A stretch of DNA of 64,000 nt from CALMFG01 sp963674805. Lineage in GTDB: Bacteria > Bacillota > Clostridia > Christensenellales > CALMFG01. This document shows positions 8,403 to 16,855 of this stretch, in pieces. The position numbers and the translations under genes are program-made. The first letter of the stretch is position 1; each line of letters opens with the position of its first letter. Where the stretch lies: the NCBI GenBank assembly GCA_963674805.2, contig CAXXNY010000021.1, forward strand, positions 1 to 64,000, in the 5' to 3' direction. The notes under the pieces were generated by a model. The model made no database searches. It worked only from the letters and a program-made list of their open reading frames with translations, and had not been told where the DNA came from.

Positions 8403-9428
8403 ATGAAATTTCTGACGTTTGGTGAAATTATGCTGAGATTGAAAGCGCCGGGCCATGAGCGGTTTTTCCAGAGCCCGATGCTGGAAGCGACGTTCGGCGG
8501 CGGCGAAGCCAATGTGGCGGTATCTCTGGCGAACTTCGGCGAAGATGTGGCCTTTATGACGGTCCTGCCTGATAATGTAATTGGTGAAGCGTGTATCCGC
8601 GAACTGCGCGGCTTCGGCGTGGACACCTCAAAGATTATGAAAAGCAACGCAAGAATGGGGATATATTTCCTGGAAGCTGGCGCAAACCAAATGCCGAGCA
8701 AGGTGGTTTATGACCGCGCAGACTCGGCGATTGCCAAGGCAAAGGTCGGGGATATTGACTGGGACAGCGTATTTGAAGGCGTTGATTGGTTTCATATCAC
8801 CGGGATCACACCGGCGATATCCGAAAGCGCAATGGCACTTTCTCTGGAAAGCGTAAAAGCGGCAAAGCAAAAAGGCATCACGGTTTCCTGTGACCTCAAC
8901 TACCGGAAGAACCTGTGGAAGTACGGCAAAAATGCGGCAGAAGTGATGAGCGAACTGGTGAAATATGTGGATGTCGCGATTGCTAATGAAGAAGACTGCC
9001 AAAAATCGCTCGGTTTCAAGGTGGACGCAAATGTTACCGGCGGCGAGCTGGATACCAAGAACTATGAGAAACTGTCGAATGATGTGCTAGAAGCCTATCC
9101 CAATCTGAAAATGATTGCGATTACCCTGCGCCAGAGCGTCAGTGCGGACATCAACGGCTGGGCGGCATGCCTGAACGACCGTGAGAAGTTCTATCTGTCA
9201 AAACACTATGACATGCGTGATATTATCGACCGTGTCGGCGGCGGAGATTCATTCTGCGGCGGATTGATCTATGGATTAAACAACTATGACAATCATCAGG
9301 ATGCGCTTGAATTCGCCGTTGCGGCAAGCTGCCTGAAGCACTCGGTCATCGGTGATTTCAACCGTGTCAGCGTCGGCGATGTTGAGAAGCTCATGGGTGG
9401 AGACGGCTCCGGCAGGGTTCAGCGGTAA
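8403..9428 (+). CDS. kdgK: 2-Dehydro-3-deoxygluconokinase (PfkB family)
   Basis: A 341-residue PfkB/ribokinase-family kinase. Landmarks are the N-terminal FGEIMLRL, the glycine-rich substrate site FGGGEANVAVSLANFG, and the catalytic anion-hole motif DRVGGGDSFCGGL near residue 280. The N-terminal GEIMLRL and the SCDLNYRKNLW strand are typical of KDG kinases. It would phosphorylate 2-keto-3-deoxygluconate to KDPG, the substrate of the aldolase 14 bases upstream; the two form a compact Entner-Doudoroff-type end module. A GGAGG lies ahead of the ATG, and a strong terminator follows the stop by about 50 bases. A second, related kinase is encoded at 59442. Confidence 0.9.
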   Translation: MKFLTFGEIMLRLKAPGHERFFQSPMLEATFGGGEANVAVSLANFGEDVAFMTVLPDNVIGEACIRELRGFGVDTSKIMKSNARMGIYFLEAGANQMPSKVVYDRADSAIAKAKVGDIDWDSVFEGVDWFHITGITPAISESAMALSLESVKAAKQKGITVSCDLNYRKNLWKYGKNAAEVMSELVKYVDVAIANEEDCQKSLGFKVDANVTGGELDTKNYEKLSNDVLEAYPNLKMIAITLRQSVSADINGWAACLNDREKFYLSKHYDMRDIIDRVGGGDSFCGGLIYGLNNYDNHQDALEFAVAASCLKHSVIGDFNRVSVGDVEKLMGGDGSGRVQR

Positions 9429-9480
9429 GGCCATACAGGCCAATGCCAATCCTTGCATAAAAAAACAGATTACTAAAATT

Positions 9481-9518
9481 AGGGACTTTCCGGCATTTTA
9501 TCGGGAAGTCCTTTTTTT
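9481..9518 (+). terminator. Rho-independent terminator after kdgK
   Basis: Stem AGGGACTT.../...AAGTCCT (9481-9489 and 9505-9512), extended by CCGG/CGGG pairing, and followed by seven T. It ends the aldolase-kinase operon. Confidence 0.85.
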
Positions 9519-9906
9519 CATACTAAAATGCTTTACGAATAATGATATATAGTGTAACATAACTACAATGTAACTTTCCCTCCAATAACTGGTCTGTCCG
9601 AAAGCTGTACTTGGCAGTAAAATTAGCTGGCAGAAGGAGGCGGGACATAAAGACCAGAAAACCACAGATTTACAATTATTATTCGCAATGAGGCGGACTT
9701 ATATGGGTATGCCTGTAATACAGGCCGATTTGTTTGTATCGGCGTCTGATCGTTTCAAAAGACACGGTATCTTTATACGCTGAAAAGGACGCGCGGCTTT
9801 TTACCGAATCGAAAATTCCTGATAGAGCGAAGATTGCGATTCGGCTGAAAGATAAAAATCATTTGCGAATATAATAAATCTACTTAATCATGAGGAGGAG
9901 AGCGGA
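9519..9906. other. Leader region of the symporter gene
   Basis: No gene is visible in this 388-base gap. A TATAAT box lies at 9870-9875, which would give a leader of about 25 bases to the ATG at 9907. The -35 region is weak, suggesting activator dependence or a chance match. A small palindrome, GCCTGTAATACAGGC, lies at about 9711-9725. Confidence 0.35.
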
Positions 9907-11265
9907 ATGGAGAAAGCGCTTTCGAAAATTGGGATTAAAACAAAAATAGGCTTTGGTATCGGAGATTTGGGATTTAATATCGGTGTGCAAGCAACAGCCC
10001 TTGTGCTGATCAAGTTTTATACCGATACACTGCTGATTGGGGCAGGAATTGCCGGTATTGTTGTGCTTGTTGCTAAGATTGTGGATGCCGTGACAGACCC
10101 TGCAATGGGATTTATTGCGGACAGGACACACACCAGATGGGGCAAATACAGGCCGTACATCTTGTTCGGGGCGATTCCTTTCGGTCTGTCCTTTTTCTTA
10201 CTGTTAAATGCGCCTGTGACATGGAGCGAAGGCGCACGCGTAGGCTATGCGTTCGTGACCTATATATTCTTTTGCCTGATGCTCACGGTAACCAATGTCC
10301 CATACCAGTCGCTGCTGCCGGTATTAACAAAGCGTGCGGATGAACGCGTTGCATTATCCTCATTTCGCTCGGTGCTCGGGATACTGGGTGTATTGATTGC
10401 GGCCGTCGCGATTGAGTCCTGTGTCAGCGCTATCGGCGGGGATAACAGCGCGCATGGATACCGGGTTGCCGCAGGCATTTTCGGCGGCGTTATGGCCATC
10501 ACCACGCTGCTCTGCTTTTTTTGGACAAGAGAAAATTATGTTGCGAAAACCTATGTAAAATTATCCATTGGCGAAAGTATTAAATTATTAGTCGGCAACA
10601 AGCCGTTTTTAATTCTCTGCGCCGGCGTTTTGCTGACGATGACAGCGGTGAATATATTAGCGGCGACGATTTTCTACTATTTTGAATATTACCTTATGGA
10701 CGCAGGCGCCGGTCCGATCGGCTTTGGCATCGCATTTTTTGCCGCGATTGTGACGATGCCGCTATTTGTAAAGATTTCGAAGACCAGAAGCAACCGGGAC
10801 TCTTACATTTTAGGTATCATTGTGATGATTATCGGATTACTCGGCATGTTCATTGTAGGCAGATTGAATTTAATCCTTTCGTTTGCGTTTATGCTGGTAT
10901 TCGGTATCGGCCTTTCAACTCATTACCTTTGCCCATGGCCGATGGTTGCAAATACGGTTGAATACAGCCAGATGAAGACAGGGGTCAGAAAAGAGTCAAC
11001 ATTCTACGGGCTGTTCTTCTTCATGGTGAAGCTTAGTGCGGCGCTGGCCGGATTCATTGTCGGGCAGGTGCTTGAAGCAGGGAAGTATGTTGCGAATCTG
11101 GTGAACCAGGCAGACACCGCCCTGATGAGTATCAGAATGCTGACCACCATTATTCCGATTGTGGTTTTAGCCATAGGGGCGGTGGTGTTGTCGTTTTTTA
11201 AGATTACCGGCAAAATGCATGAAGAAATGGTCAGAGACATTGATGCAAAGGGGATGATGAGCTGA
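9907..11265 (+). CDS. GPH-family sugar:cation symporter (MelB/XynP/UidB type)
   Basis: A 452-residue inner-membrane symporter of the glycoside-pentoside-hexuronide family. Clear family landmarks are the N-terminal KIGFGIGDLGFNIGVQATALVLIKFYTD, the cation-site region KIVDAVTDPAMGFIADRTHTRWGKYRPYILFGAIPFG (family pattern D-x3-D-P-x2-G-x3-D), and the mid-protein TNVPYQSLLPVLT. About 12 hydrophobic helices are visible and the length is typical. GGAGGAGAG precedes the ATG. It probably imports a glycoside, pentoside or hexuronide with Na+ or H+. It lies just downstream of the KDPG module but is separated by a terminator; uptake of a uronate or glycoside feeding KDG is a reasonable inference. Confidence 0.92.
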   Translation: MEKALSKIGIKTKIGFGIGDLGFNIGVQATALVLIKFYTDTLLIGAGIAGIVVLVAKIVDAVTDPAMGFIADRTHTRWGKYRPYILFGAIPFGLSFFLLLNAPVTWSEGARVGYAFVTYIFFCLMLTVTNVPYQSLLPVLTKRADERVALSSFRSVLGILGVLIAAVAIESCVSAIGGDNSAHGYRVAAGIFGGVMAITTLLCFFWTRENYVAKTYVKLSIGESIKLLVGNKPFLILCAGVLLTMTAVNILAATIFYYFEYYLMDAGAGPIGFGIAFFAAIVTMPLFVKISKTRSNRDSYILGIIVMIIGLLGMFIVGRLNLILSFAFMLVFGIGLSTHYLCPWPMVANTVEYSQMKTGVRKESTFYGLFFFMVKLSAALAGFIVGQVLEAGKYVANLVNQADTALMSIRMLTTIIPIVVLAIGAVVLSFFKITGKMHEEMVRDIDAKGMMS

Positions 11266-11444
11266 CAGCTAAAACAGAAAATCCGCTTTTGCACCGCGCC
11301 TTGGTTATTCCATATCGGATTAACGTGTAAAAGGCGCCGTGTTGATTCATTTGGGACGCCTTGACTTATTCTAGGAAACCGGCGGAATGCAATTTGGCGC
11401 ACTGATTTGCCCGTCAAATGTCTGCCCGCCTGAAAGGGAAAACC

Positions 11445-12116
11445 ATGTACGCAAATTTAATTGTACTCGCTTTGCTTTTATGCCTGCTGCCGCCCTATAT
11501 CTGGACGGAATACAACTGGGATAAAAAACACTATTTCTTTACCAAAATGGCCTGCTCCCTGCTGTTTGTTACCGCAGCGGTGCTCGCGCTTGTTCTTTTA
11601 AAACCAGACCGTTTTTACGGCGTGATGATTATTATTGCACTCTGCTTTGGGCTCATCGGAGACCTGCTTCTGGTCTTTGTTGATACCGAAAAGTACTTTA
11701 TTCTCGGGCTGTCGGCGTTTTTGGTCGGTCAATTGATTTACGGCGCAACCTTCTTCATCTATTTGGGATTGTCGTGGATTGATGCCGTCATATATCTCGG
11801 TGTAATCGGGATAACGCTGATTATATTCAAGGCGGGCAAGCTAAAGTTTGGGAAGATGAAGCTGCCCACAATTGCCTATCTTTTGGGTATTGATTTTATG
11901 CTCACCATGGCGGTGTCCGGGCTGTACAAAAGCGGCCTGCCGGGATTGGTCAGTATATTGGTTGCGGTGGGTGCAGTATTGTTTATCTTGTCGGATCTGA
12001 TTTTGTCCTTCATGCTGTTTGCGCCCAAGGAGCCGAAATGCCTGCGTGCGCTTAATCTGATCACCTACTATCTTGCGCAAGCCAGTTTTGCGCTGTCAGT
12101 TGCCTATATGGTCTAA
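11445..12116 (+). CDS. YhhN/TMEM86 family membrane protein (lysoplasmalogenase-like)
   Basis: A small integral membrane protein of about 223 residues with 7-8 hydrophobic helices. The pattern matches the YhhN family, whose characterised members (TMEM86B) hydrolyse the vinyl-ether bond of lysoplasmalogens; the bacterial role is not settled. Conserved features are the FGLIGDLLLV segment with its aspartate, LGLSAFLVGQLIYG, and LFILSDLILSF near the C-terminus, whose acidic residues are thought to form the active site. I prefer the ATG at 11445 over 11418, because AAAGGGA precedes the former and nothing precedes the latter. Plasmalogens are typical of anaerobes such as clostridia, which fits the supposed host. 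Confidence 0.8.
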   Translation: MYANLIVLALLLCLLPPYIWTEYNWDKKHYFFTKMACSLLFVTAAVLALVLLKPDRFYGVMIIIALCFGLIGDLLLVFVDTEKYFILGLSAFLVGQLIYGATFFIYLGLSWIDAVIYLGVIGITLIIFKAGKLKFGKMKLPTIAYLLGIDFMLTMAVSGLYKSGLPGLVSILVAVGAVLFILSDLILSFMLFAPKEPKCLRALNLITYYLAQASFALSVAYMV

Positions 12117-12440
12117 AGTGGCGTCAAAACCAGCGCGAAAATAACAGCGAACTGTCCCAATCATTATTTGGCGCATTTAAAAGCACGGAGTATCATGCCT
12201 TACCGCGTATACTTTTAGTATACGCTTAATTTAGATAAAGCTGCCCTTGCATGATATGTTGTATTTCATAGAAACACACATGATTGTAATGGTTGCCCGA
12301 TACCGTGCCTGATTTAATTTTGGGGAATTCAAACTTAATTCATTACAATCATTTGCATTACTCTTTAGAACGCGCACTTTATATTGGCTTTTCTGAAACG
12401 TTATGCTAATCTGATTACATATCTTTTTTGGAGGCCGCTT
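12117..12440. other. Intergenic region with a long spaced inverted repeat
   Basis: Besides the terminator at 12205-12232, this AT-rich gap holds a perfect 11-bp inverted repeat: TGATTGTAATG at 12281-12291 and CATTACAATCA at 12341-12351, with 49 bases between. It could be a cruciform or RNA hairpin, a paired operator, or a trace of a small mobile element. No good promoter was recognised. Confidence 0.5.
12205..12232 (+). terminator. Terminator-like hairpin after the YhhN gene
   Basis: A perfect 9-bp stem, GCGTATACT/AGTATACGC with a TTT loop, is followed by TTAATTTA. The U-tract is interrupted but acceptable. Confidence 0.65.
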
Positions 12441-14027
12441 ATGCATTATACTTCTTTGGAAAACATGAAGAAAGTATATGACCGTTATATTCGTAACCAT
12501 GCAGCGTTTAATAAAAAAACCGTAAAAGTCATAGATATCGGCGGAAATAACATTAACGGGAGCTATCGGGATATATTTGCGTCTCCAAAGTATCAATATA
12601 AGGCCGTGGACGTTGCCAAAGGCAAGGGCGTTGATATTGTACTGCGCAATCCTTACAAGCTGCCTTTTAAAAACAATTCAGTTGATATCATGATAAGCGG
12701 ACAGGCATTTGAACATATCGAGTTTTTCTGGCTGACCTTTAAAGAGATGACGAGATGTCTGCGGGACGATGGCATATGCGTCATCATTGCGCCTTCAAGC
12801 GGTCCGGTTCACCAGTTTCCTGTGGATTGTTACCGTTTTTATCCCGATGCGATGACGGCGCTGAGTAAGTGGGGAAGCTGTAATTTAATCGACAGCTGGC
12901 GGGAAGAACTTGGCGAATGGAAGGACATGGTCGGTGTTTTCTCTAAAGCAAGCATAAAGCGCTGCTTTGAAAATGATATTCATTATAGCAGGTCAGAATT
13001 CTATAAAGATAACGATCGGCATCTTGACGATACGCATCTGACAAGCGGACTCTACCCTTATTTTGATGTCTTGAGATATCTGCACGATCAGGTAAAGCCA
13101 GATCTTTATTTTGAAATAGGTGTGGATAAAGGGAACAGCCTAAGACTGAGTCAAACAGAAACCATCGCCGTTGATCCTTTTCCGATTGAGAATCTAACAT
13201 ATGATGAACGTGTGTCTTTATACAAATTAACCAGTGATGATTATTTTGAGTTTCGGGCAGAAAGGGACCTCAAAGATAAAGACATTGATATGGCGTTTAT
13301 TGATGGGATGCACCACTTTGAAAATGTATTAAAAGACTTCATTCACATTGAACAGTATGCGAATGAAAACACAGTTGTGGTGATCGATGACATATACCCA
13401 ATGTCAAGCATACAAGCGCAAAGGAACAGGGAGACGAGTATCTGGATGGGGGATGTATATAAAATTCACCATTGCTTAAAGCGCTATAGACCGGACCTTA
13501 GCATATGTGTGCTTAATACGGCGCTTTCAGGATTACTATTAGTCACCCGTTTAGACAGAAATAACACGGTATTGAAGGAACATTACAACCGGATATTGGA
13601 CGGGTATTTGGGGGAGTTGGATATTGTCGGAGATTATATTGACAGGCGCTTTTCTACTGAAGCCGATTACGTGGCACTCATCAATCAATTTCTCAATAAC
13701 AAAGATACTGCAGCTGGATATAAAACGTCTGCTGCACCAATAAGCCAAAGATTCGCAAATGAAGTTTTGGAAACACGGATAACTGATGTCCGCAGAAGCG
13801 CAGAAAGTGAAGAAATCATAGATGAAAAAGATCGGACAAAGGCAAGTCCGGACGAACAAATGCGTCCGGAACCTCCCGGTGCTAATCACAATAATGAAGA
13901 CGACGCATGCATTCCTGAAAACATTTGCCGGTTAAACCGGCTGATGAGAGTGCTGTACTTTATATTGTTTGATCGAAAACAAATAAAAATCAAGCTTAAA
14001 AAAGCGTTTAAAAAAACCCAGTCATAA
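12441..14027 (+). CDS. Tandem methyltransferase-domain protein
   Basis: A 528-residue soluble protein with two Rossmann-type methyltransferase domains. Residues about 1-190 resemble class I SAM methyltransferases (Methyltransf_11): motif I VIDIGGNNINGSY, acidic motif II AVDVAKGKGVDI, and DIMISGQAFEHIEFFW. Residues about 205-370 resemble Methyltransf_24: YFEIGVDKGNSLRLS, TIAVDPF, DMAFIDGMHHFENVLKDF and VVVIDDIYPM. The last 150 residues are charged and of low complexity, with a short hydrophobic patch (LMRVLYFILF) near the end. GGAGG lies 6 bases before the ATG at 12441, which decides against the earlier in-frame ATG at 12384. Such pairs occur among glycan-modifying methyltransferases. The gene has no obvious link to the sugar-catabolic neighbours. 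Confidence 0.75.
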   Translation: MHYTSLENMKKVYDRYIRNHAAFNKKTVKVIDIGGNNINGSYRDIFASPKYQYKAVDVAKGKGVDIVLRNPYKLPFKNNSVDIMISGQAFEHIEFFWLTFKEMTRCLRDDGICVIIAPSSGPVHQFPVDCYRFYPDAMTALSKWGSCNLIDSWREELGEWKDMVGVFSKASIKRCFENDIHYSRSEFYKDNDRHLDDTHLTSGLYPYFDVLRYLHDQVKPDLYFEIGVDKGNSLRLSQTETIAVDPFPIENLTYDERVSLYKLTSDDYFEFRAERDLKDKDIDMAFIDGMHHFENVLKDFIHIEQYANENTVVVIDDIYPMSSIQAQRNRETSIWMGDVYKIHHCLKRYRPDLSICVLNTALSGLLLVTRLDRNNTVLKEHYNRILDGYLGELDIVGDYIDRRFSTEADYVALINQFLNNKDTAAGYKTSAAPISQRFANEVLETRITDVRRSAESEEIIDEKDRTKASPDEQMRPEPPGANHNNEDDACIPENICRLNRLMRVLYFILFDRKQIKIKLKKAFKKTQS

Positions 14028-14067
14028 TACGGGATATTCTCCAGTAAAAATTGAGAACGATATAGCG

Positions 14068-14123
14068 AAATGACCTGCTCTGAGAGCACACTGCATTGAG
14101 AGCGGCCCGAGAACAGGTCATTT
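14068..14123. terminator. Hairpin between convergent genes
   Basis: A perfect 10-bp stem, AAATGACCTG/CAGGTCATTT, with a 36-base loop that can fold further. It separates the methyltransferase gene (plus) from the oxidoreductase gene (minus) and is flanked by short A/T runs, so it probably serves both strands. Confidence 0.6.
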
Positions 14124-14160
14124 TATGAATTTTAAGTTTTAAACCTAGTCAGCGGCTGTC

Positions 14161-15132
14161 TTATTTATCCTGCGGATAAACAAGCCCCCAGTCCTTTCTC
14201 AAGGCGTCCATCAGCTCGACTACCTCAAGTGTCACCTGATGCGAGAGAACGGGATGCTCAGTCTTGCCTTGCTTTACAGCTTCCTCAAAAGCCGCAATCT
14301 CATACTGCATACCCTGGTCTTTAAATTCGAATTTTAGAGTACGGGACGGTTTGCCGGGTTCGTTGATGATCATTGTATCTGTGCAAAACCACCGGTCAGT
14401 TAAATGAACAGAGCCTTGATCAAAGTAGAATGTCGCAAAATTATCCACATCATTATAAGACGTTTGTGTACAAGTGCAAATCGCGCCATCAAACTCCATA
14501 ATGATACTACTGTAAACATCGACATCATTTTCGATTTTCGCAAAACTCGTATACCGATCCGGCATTTTGCCAAATAGATAGCGGAGTACGTGGATGGGAT
14601 ATACGCCCAAATCCAGAAGTCCGCCGCCGGCCATTGCGTTATAATACCGCCACCGTTCACGTGTTTTGGTGCCGCCATAGCCCTTATTCGTGGACACAGT
14701 ATGAAGCTCGCCAAGAGCGCTTGTTTCCTTGATTTCTTTAACTTTCTGCATGGATGGGAAAAATACAGTCCACATTGCCTCCATTAACAGCTTTCCGCTT
14801 TCTTTCGCTGCCGCCAGCATTTCGCGGACTTCGTCGGTGTTGATCCCCAGCGGTTTTTCACAAAGCACATTTTTGCCGGCTTTTAGGCAGGCGATGACCA
14901 TGTCTTTATGGAATGTATGCGGTGAGCCGACATAGATGTTCTCAATATCATCATGAGTTAAAAGTTCGCGCCAGTTATCATAATAGTTTGGTATACCGAA
15001 TTTTTCAGCAAATGGTTTTGCGGTCTCCAGCCGTGTGGTTGCCACAGCGACCATTTCTCTGCCGTCCACGTTTCTGCCGTCTTCAGCAAACTGTGTTGAT
15101 ATCTTACCAGATCCTATAATACCCCACTTCAT
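14161..15132 (-). CDS. Gfo/Idh/MocA family oxidoreductase
   Basis: A 323-residue NAD(P)-dependent dehydrogenase. The N-terminal Rossmann fold shows WGIIGSGKISTQFAED, and the family-typical lysine motif is LCEKPLGIN (about residues 93-101). The C-terminal substrate domain includes GGGLLDLGVYPIHVLRYLFG, close to dimeric dihydrodiol dehydrogenase and related sugar dehydrogenases. It starts 4 bases after the frameshifted aldolase gene and is the last gene of a minus-strand series with a kinase, an isomerase/epimerase and the aldolase. It probably oxidises a cyclic sugar or polyol, or reduces its keto form, for that pathway. The substrate cannot be read from the sequence. Confidence 0.88.
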   Translation of the reverse strand: MKWGIIGSGKISTQFAEDGRNVDGREMVAVATTRLETAKPFAEKFGIPNYYDNWRELLTHDDIENIYVGSPHTFHKDMVIACLKAGKNVLCEKPLGINTDEVREMLAAAKESGKLLMEAMWTVFFPSMQKVKEIKETSALGELHTVSTNKGYGGTKTRERWRYYNAMAGGGLLDLGVYPIHVLRYLFGKMPDRYTSFAKIENDVDVYSSIIMEFDGAICTCTQTSYNDVDNFATFYFDQGSVHLTDRWFCTDTMIINEPGKPSRTLKFEFKDQGMQYEIAAFEEAVKQGKTEHPVLSHQVTLEVVELMDALRKDWGLVYPQDK

Positions 15133-15136
15133 TTTG

Positions 15137-16016
15137 TTACCTCCTAATATTGTTATAGAGCGCTGCTTTATCTGAAGCGTTCAGCAGCACTATTTTTTCG
15201 GCTGCAGGTTTCTTCCGTTTTGTCCATCGCATACTGCAGTGATTCAAACGGCTGAAACGGCAGTGGGTTCTTTTGCCAGTATTTCTTTTAACGCCTGAGA
15301 ATAGGCGATTTTCAAGTCCCGTACCGATGTTAAACTTCGTGATGCCGGCATCAATTAACCGTTTCGTTAAATCTTCCGGCAAGTCGGACCCGCCGTGCAT
15401 GACCAAGGGGATGGATACCCGCTTTTTAATGGCAATCAGACGGTCAACATCAATTTTCTGCTTTCCGTGATACAGACCGTGAACGTTGCCGATTGCGACC
15501 GCCAGAATATCAATCTGTGTCTGTTCCACAAATTCCGCCGCTTGGCCGGGGTCGGTCATTTTTGACTTTGACTCCGCTTCGCCGTCTTCGCTTCCCGACA
15601 GCGTCCCAAGCTCTGCTTCAATCGAAAGCCCCTTGGTGTGTGCGGCATCGGCGAATTTGCGTGTAAACGCGACATTATCTTCATAGCCGAAGTGTGAACC
15701 GTCCACCATAATGGACAGCCCCAGATCAAGACAGCGCTGAATGTTGGCCTCGTTCTTGCCGTGATCCAGCGCAACCGCCACCGGGACGGACGCGCTTTTA
15801 GCGGCGAACATCGCGATGTTGGCAAGAGTGTCTAATCCCGCAAACTCTAAAATCGGTTCGCCCAGCATCAAAATCACGGGAGGCACTTTGCTTCTCTGCC
15901 GCGGTAATCACAGCTTTTGTATATTCCATATTATGCACGTTAAATGCAGGGACTGCAAATGGTTCGCCGGATTCGTGCGCAATATTCAGTATTTGTTTTG
16001 TTGTCAATAAAGGCAT
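15137..16016 (-). pseudogene. Frameshifted class II fructose/tagatose-bisphosphate aldolase family protein
   Basis: A zinc-dependent class II aldolase (FbaA/GatY/KbaY type), normally cleaving a ketose bisphosphate or ketose 1-phosphate. Recognisable parts in order: the start MPLLTTKQILNIAHESG, AVPAFNVHNMEYTKAV, VPVAVALDHGKN (zinc His), SIMVDGSHFGYEDN, IEAELGTLSG, ILAVAIGNVHGLYHG (zinc His), LVMHGGSDLP (zinc His), and ITKFNIGT. Frame changes occur near 15878-15882, 15308-15318, about 15255, and about 15209-15213. The last segments (LKIAYSQALKEILAKEP and FESLQYAMDKTEE) are in other frames. All metal and phosphate motifs survive, so either sequence errors or recent decay is possible. It is sandwiched with 2- and 4-base gaps in an operon, which argues that an intact gene belongs here. 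Confidence 0.75.
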
Positions 16017-16018
16017 AG

Positions 16019-16837
16019 TTAACGTCCTTCCTCAAGTCTGATTAGATGTTCGTAAGCGTCACTTGCAGATTGCAGCGCATCGCCTTGCGGGACGCATTCC
16101 ATAGAGAGACATTTTGTATACCCAATCTCCTTCATCTTCTTGATAATAGACCTAAAATCGATATTACCTTTGCCGACGGGCAGTCGGTTGGTATCCGAAA
16201 GATGATAATGGCCGATACGGTCTTTGCAGTAATCAATGGCATCGGTTTGGCTCACATATTCATAGTCAATCTGGAATGAATCGAGCAGCAAGTCCACATC
16301 ATCAAGGTCATATTCCTTGATAAAGTCATAAGCGTCGCTGGCATGATAAAAGGTATTGACCTCGTTTGAGTTGATCGGTTCAAGACACAGCGTAACGCCG
16401 CGTTCTTTTGCGTATGCTGACAGGATGCGGAGACTGCCCGCCAGACGCTGTTTGTAGGCTTTAAGTGTATCTGTCTCTAAAAGCCTGCCGCGAATAAAGC
16501 CGATCGGCATCACGCCCGCGCCGAGAAAAGCAGCAGTTTCGATTTGTTTTTTATATTCCACGATAAATCGATTGAGCTTTTCTTTGTCTGTGTCGGTTAA
16601 GCTTGACTTCAGCTCCGCAAAATAAAACGGAATAAACATATAGATACTGAGATGATTTTGATTGAGCATTTCTTTCAGCACCTGTTTTTCGTCTTCAGAC
16701 ATTTTATGAGAGAACAGGTCAAGCCCGGTAAAACCGGATGCCTGTGCCATTTTCAGCTTTTCCTCTAATGTGCCTGCCTTAAAAGTTATGGGCCCGAACT
16801 CGGTCGGGTATGTGGATAATGAAACACCGTATTTCAT
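16019..16837 (-). CDS. TIM-barrel sugar-phosphate isomerase/epimerase
   Basis: A 272-residue protein of the AP-endonuclease-2/xylose-isomerase-like family. Candidate metal ligands are seen at the usual strand ends: the Glu of LCLEPINSNE, the Asp of LLLDSFQIDYEY, the His of GHYHLSDTNRLPVGKG, and the Glu of SMECVP. The GxG-N ending of the His motif is typical of ketose 3-epimerases and of UlaE-like L-xylulose-5-phosphate 3-epimerases. It lies 18 bases after an FGGY kinase gene and 2 bases before an aldolase gene, and araD is in the same direction upstream. The series kinase, 3-epimerase, AraD would carry an L-ketopentose to xylulose 5-phosphate. This is inference; other ketoses are possible. 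Confidence 0.85.
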   Translation of the reverse strand: MKYGVSLSTYPTEFGPITFKAGTLEEKLKMAQASGFTGLDLFSHKMSEDEKQVLKEMLNQNHLSIYMFIPFYFAELKSSLTDTDKEKLNRFIVEYKKQIETAAFLGAGVMPIGFIRGRLLETDTLKAYKQRLAGSLRILSAYAKERGVTLCLEPINSNEVNTFYHASDAYDFIKEYDLDDVDLLLDSFQIDYEYVSQTDAIDYCKDRIGHYHLSDTNRLPVGKGNIDFRSIIKKMKEIGYTKCLSMECVPQGDALQSASDAYEHLIRLEEGR

Positions 16838-16855
16838 ATGATGATCCTTTCTGTT

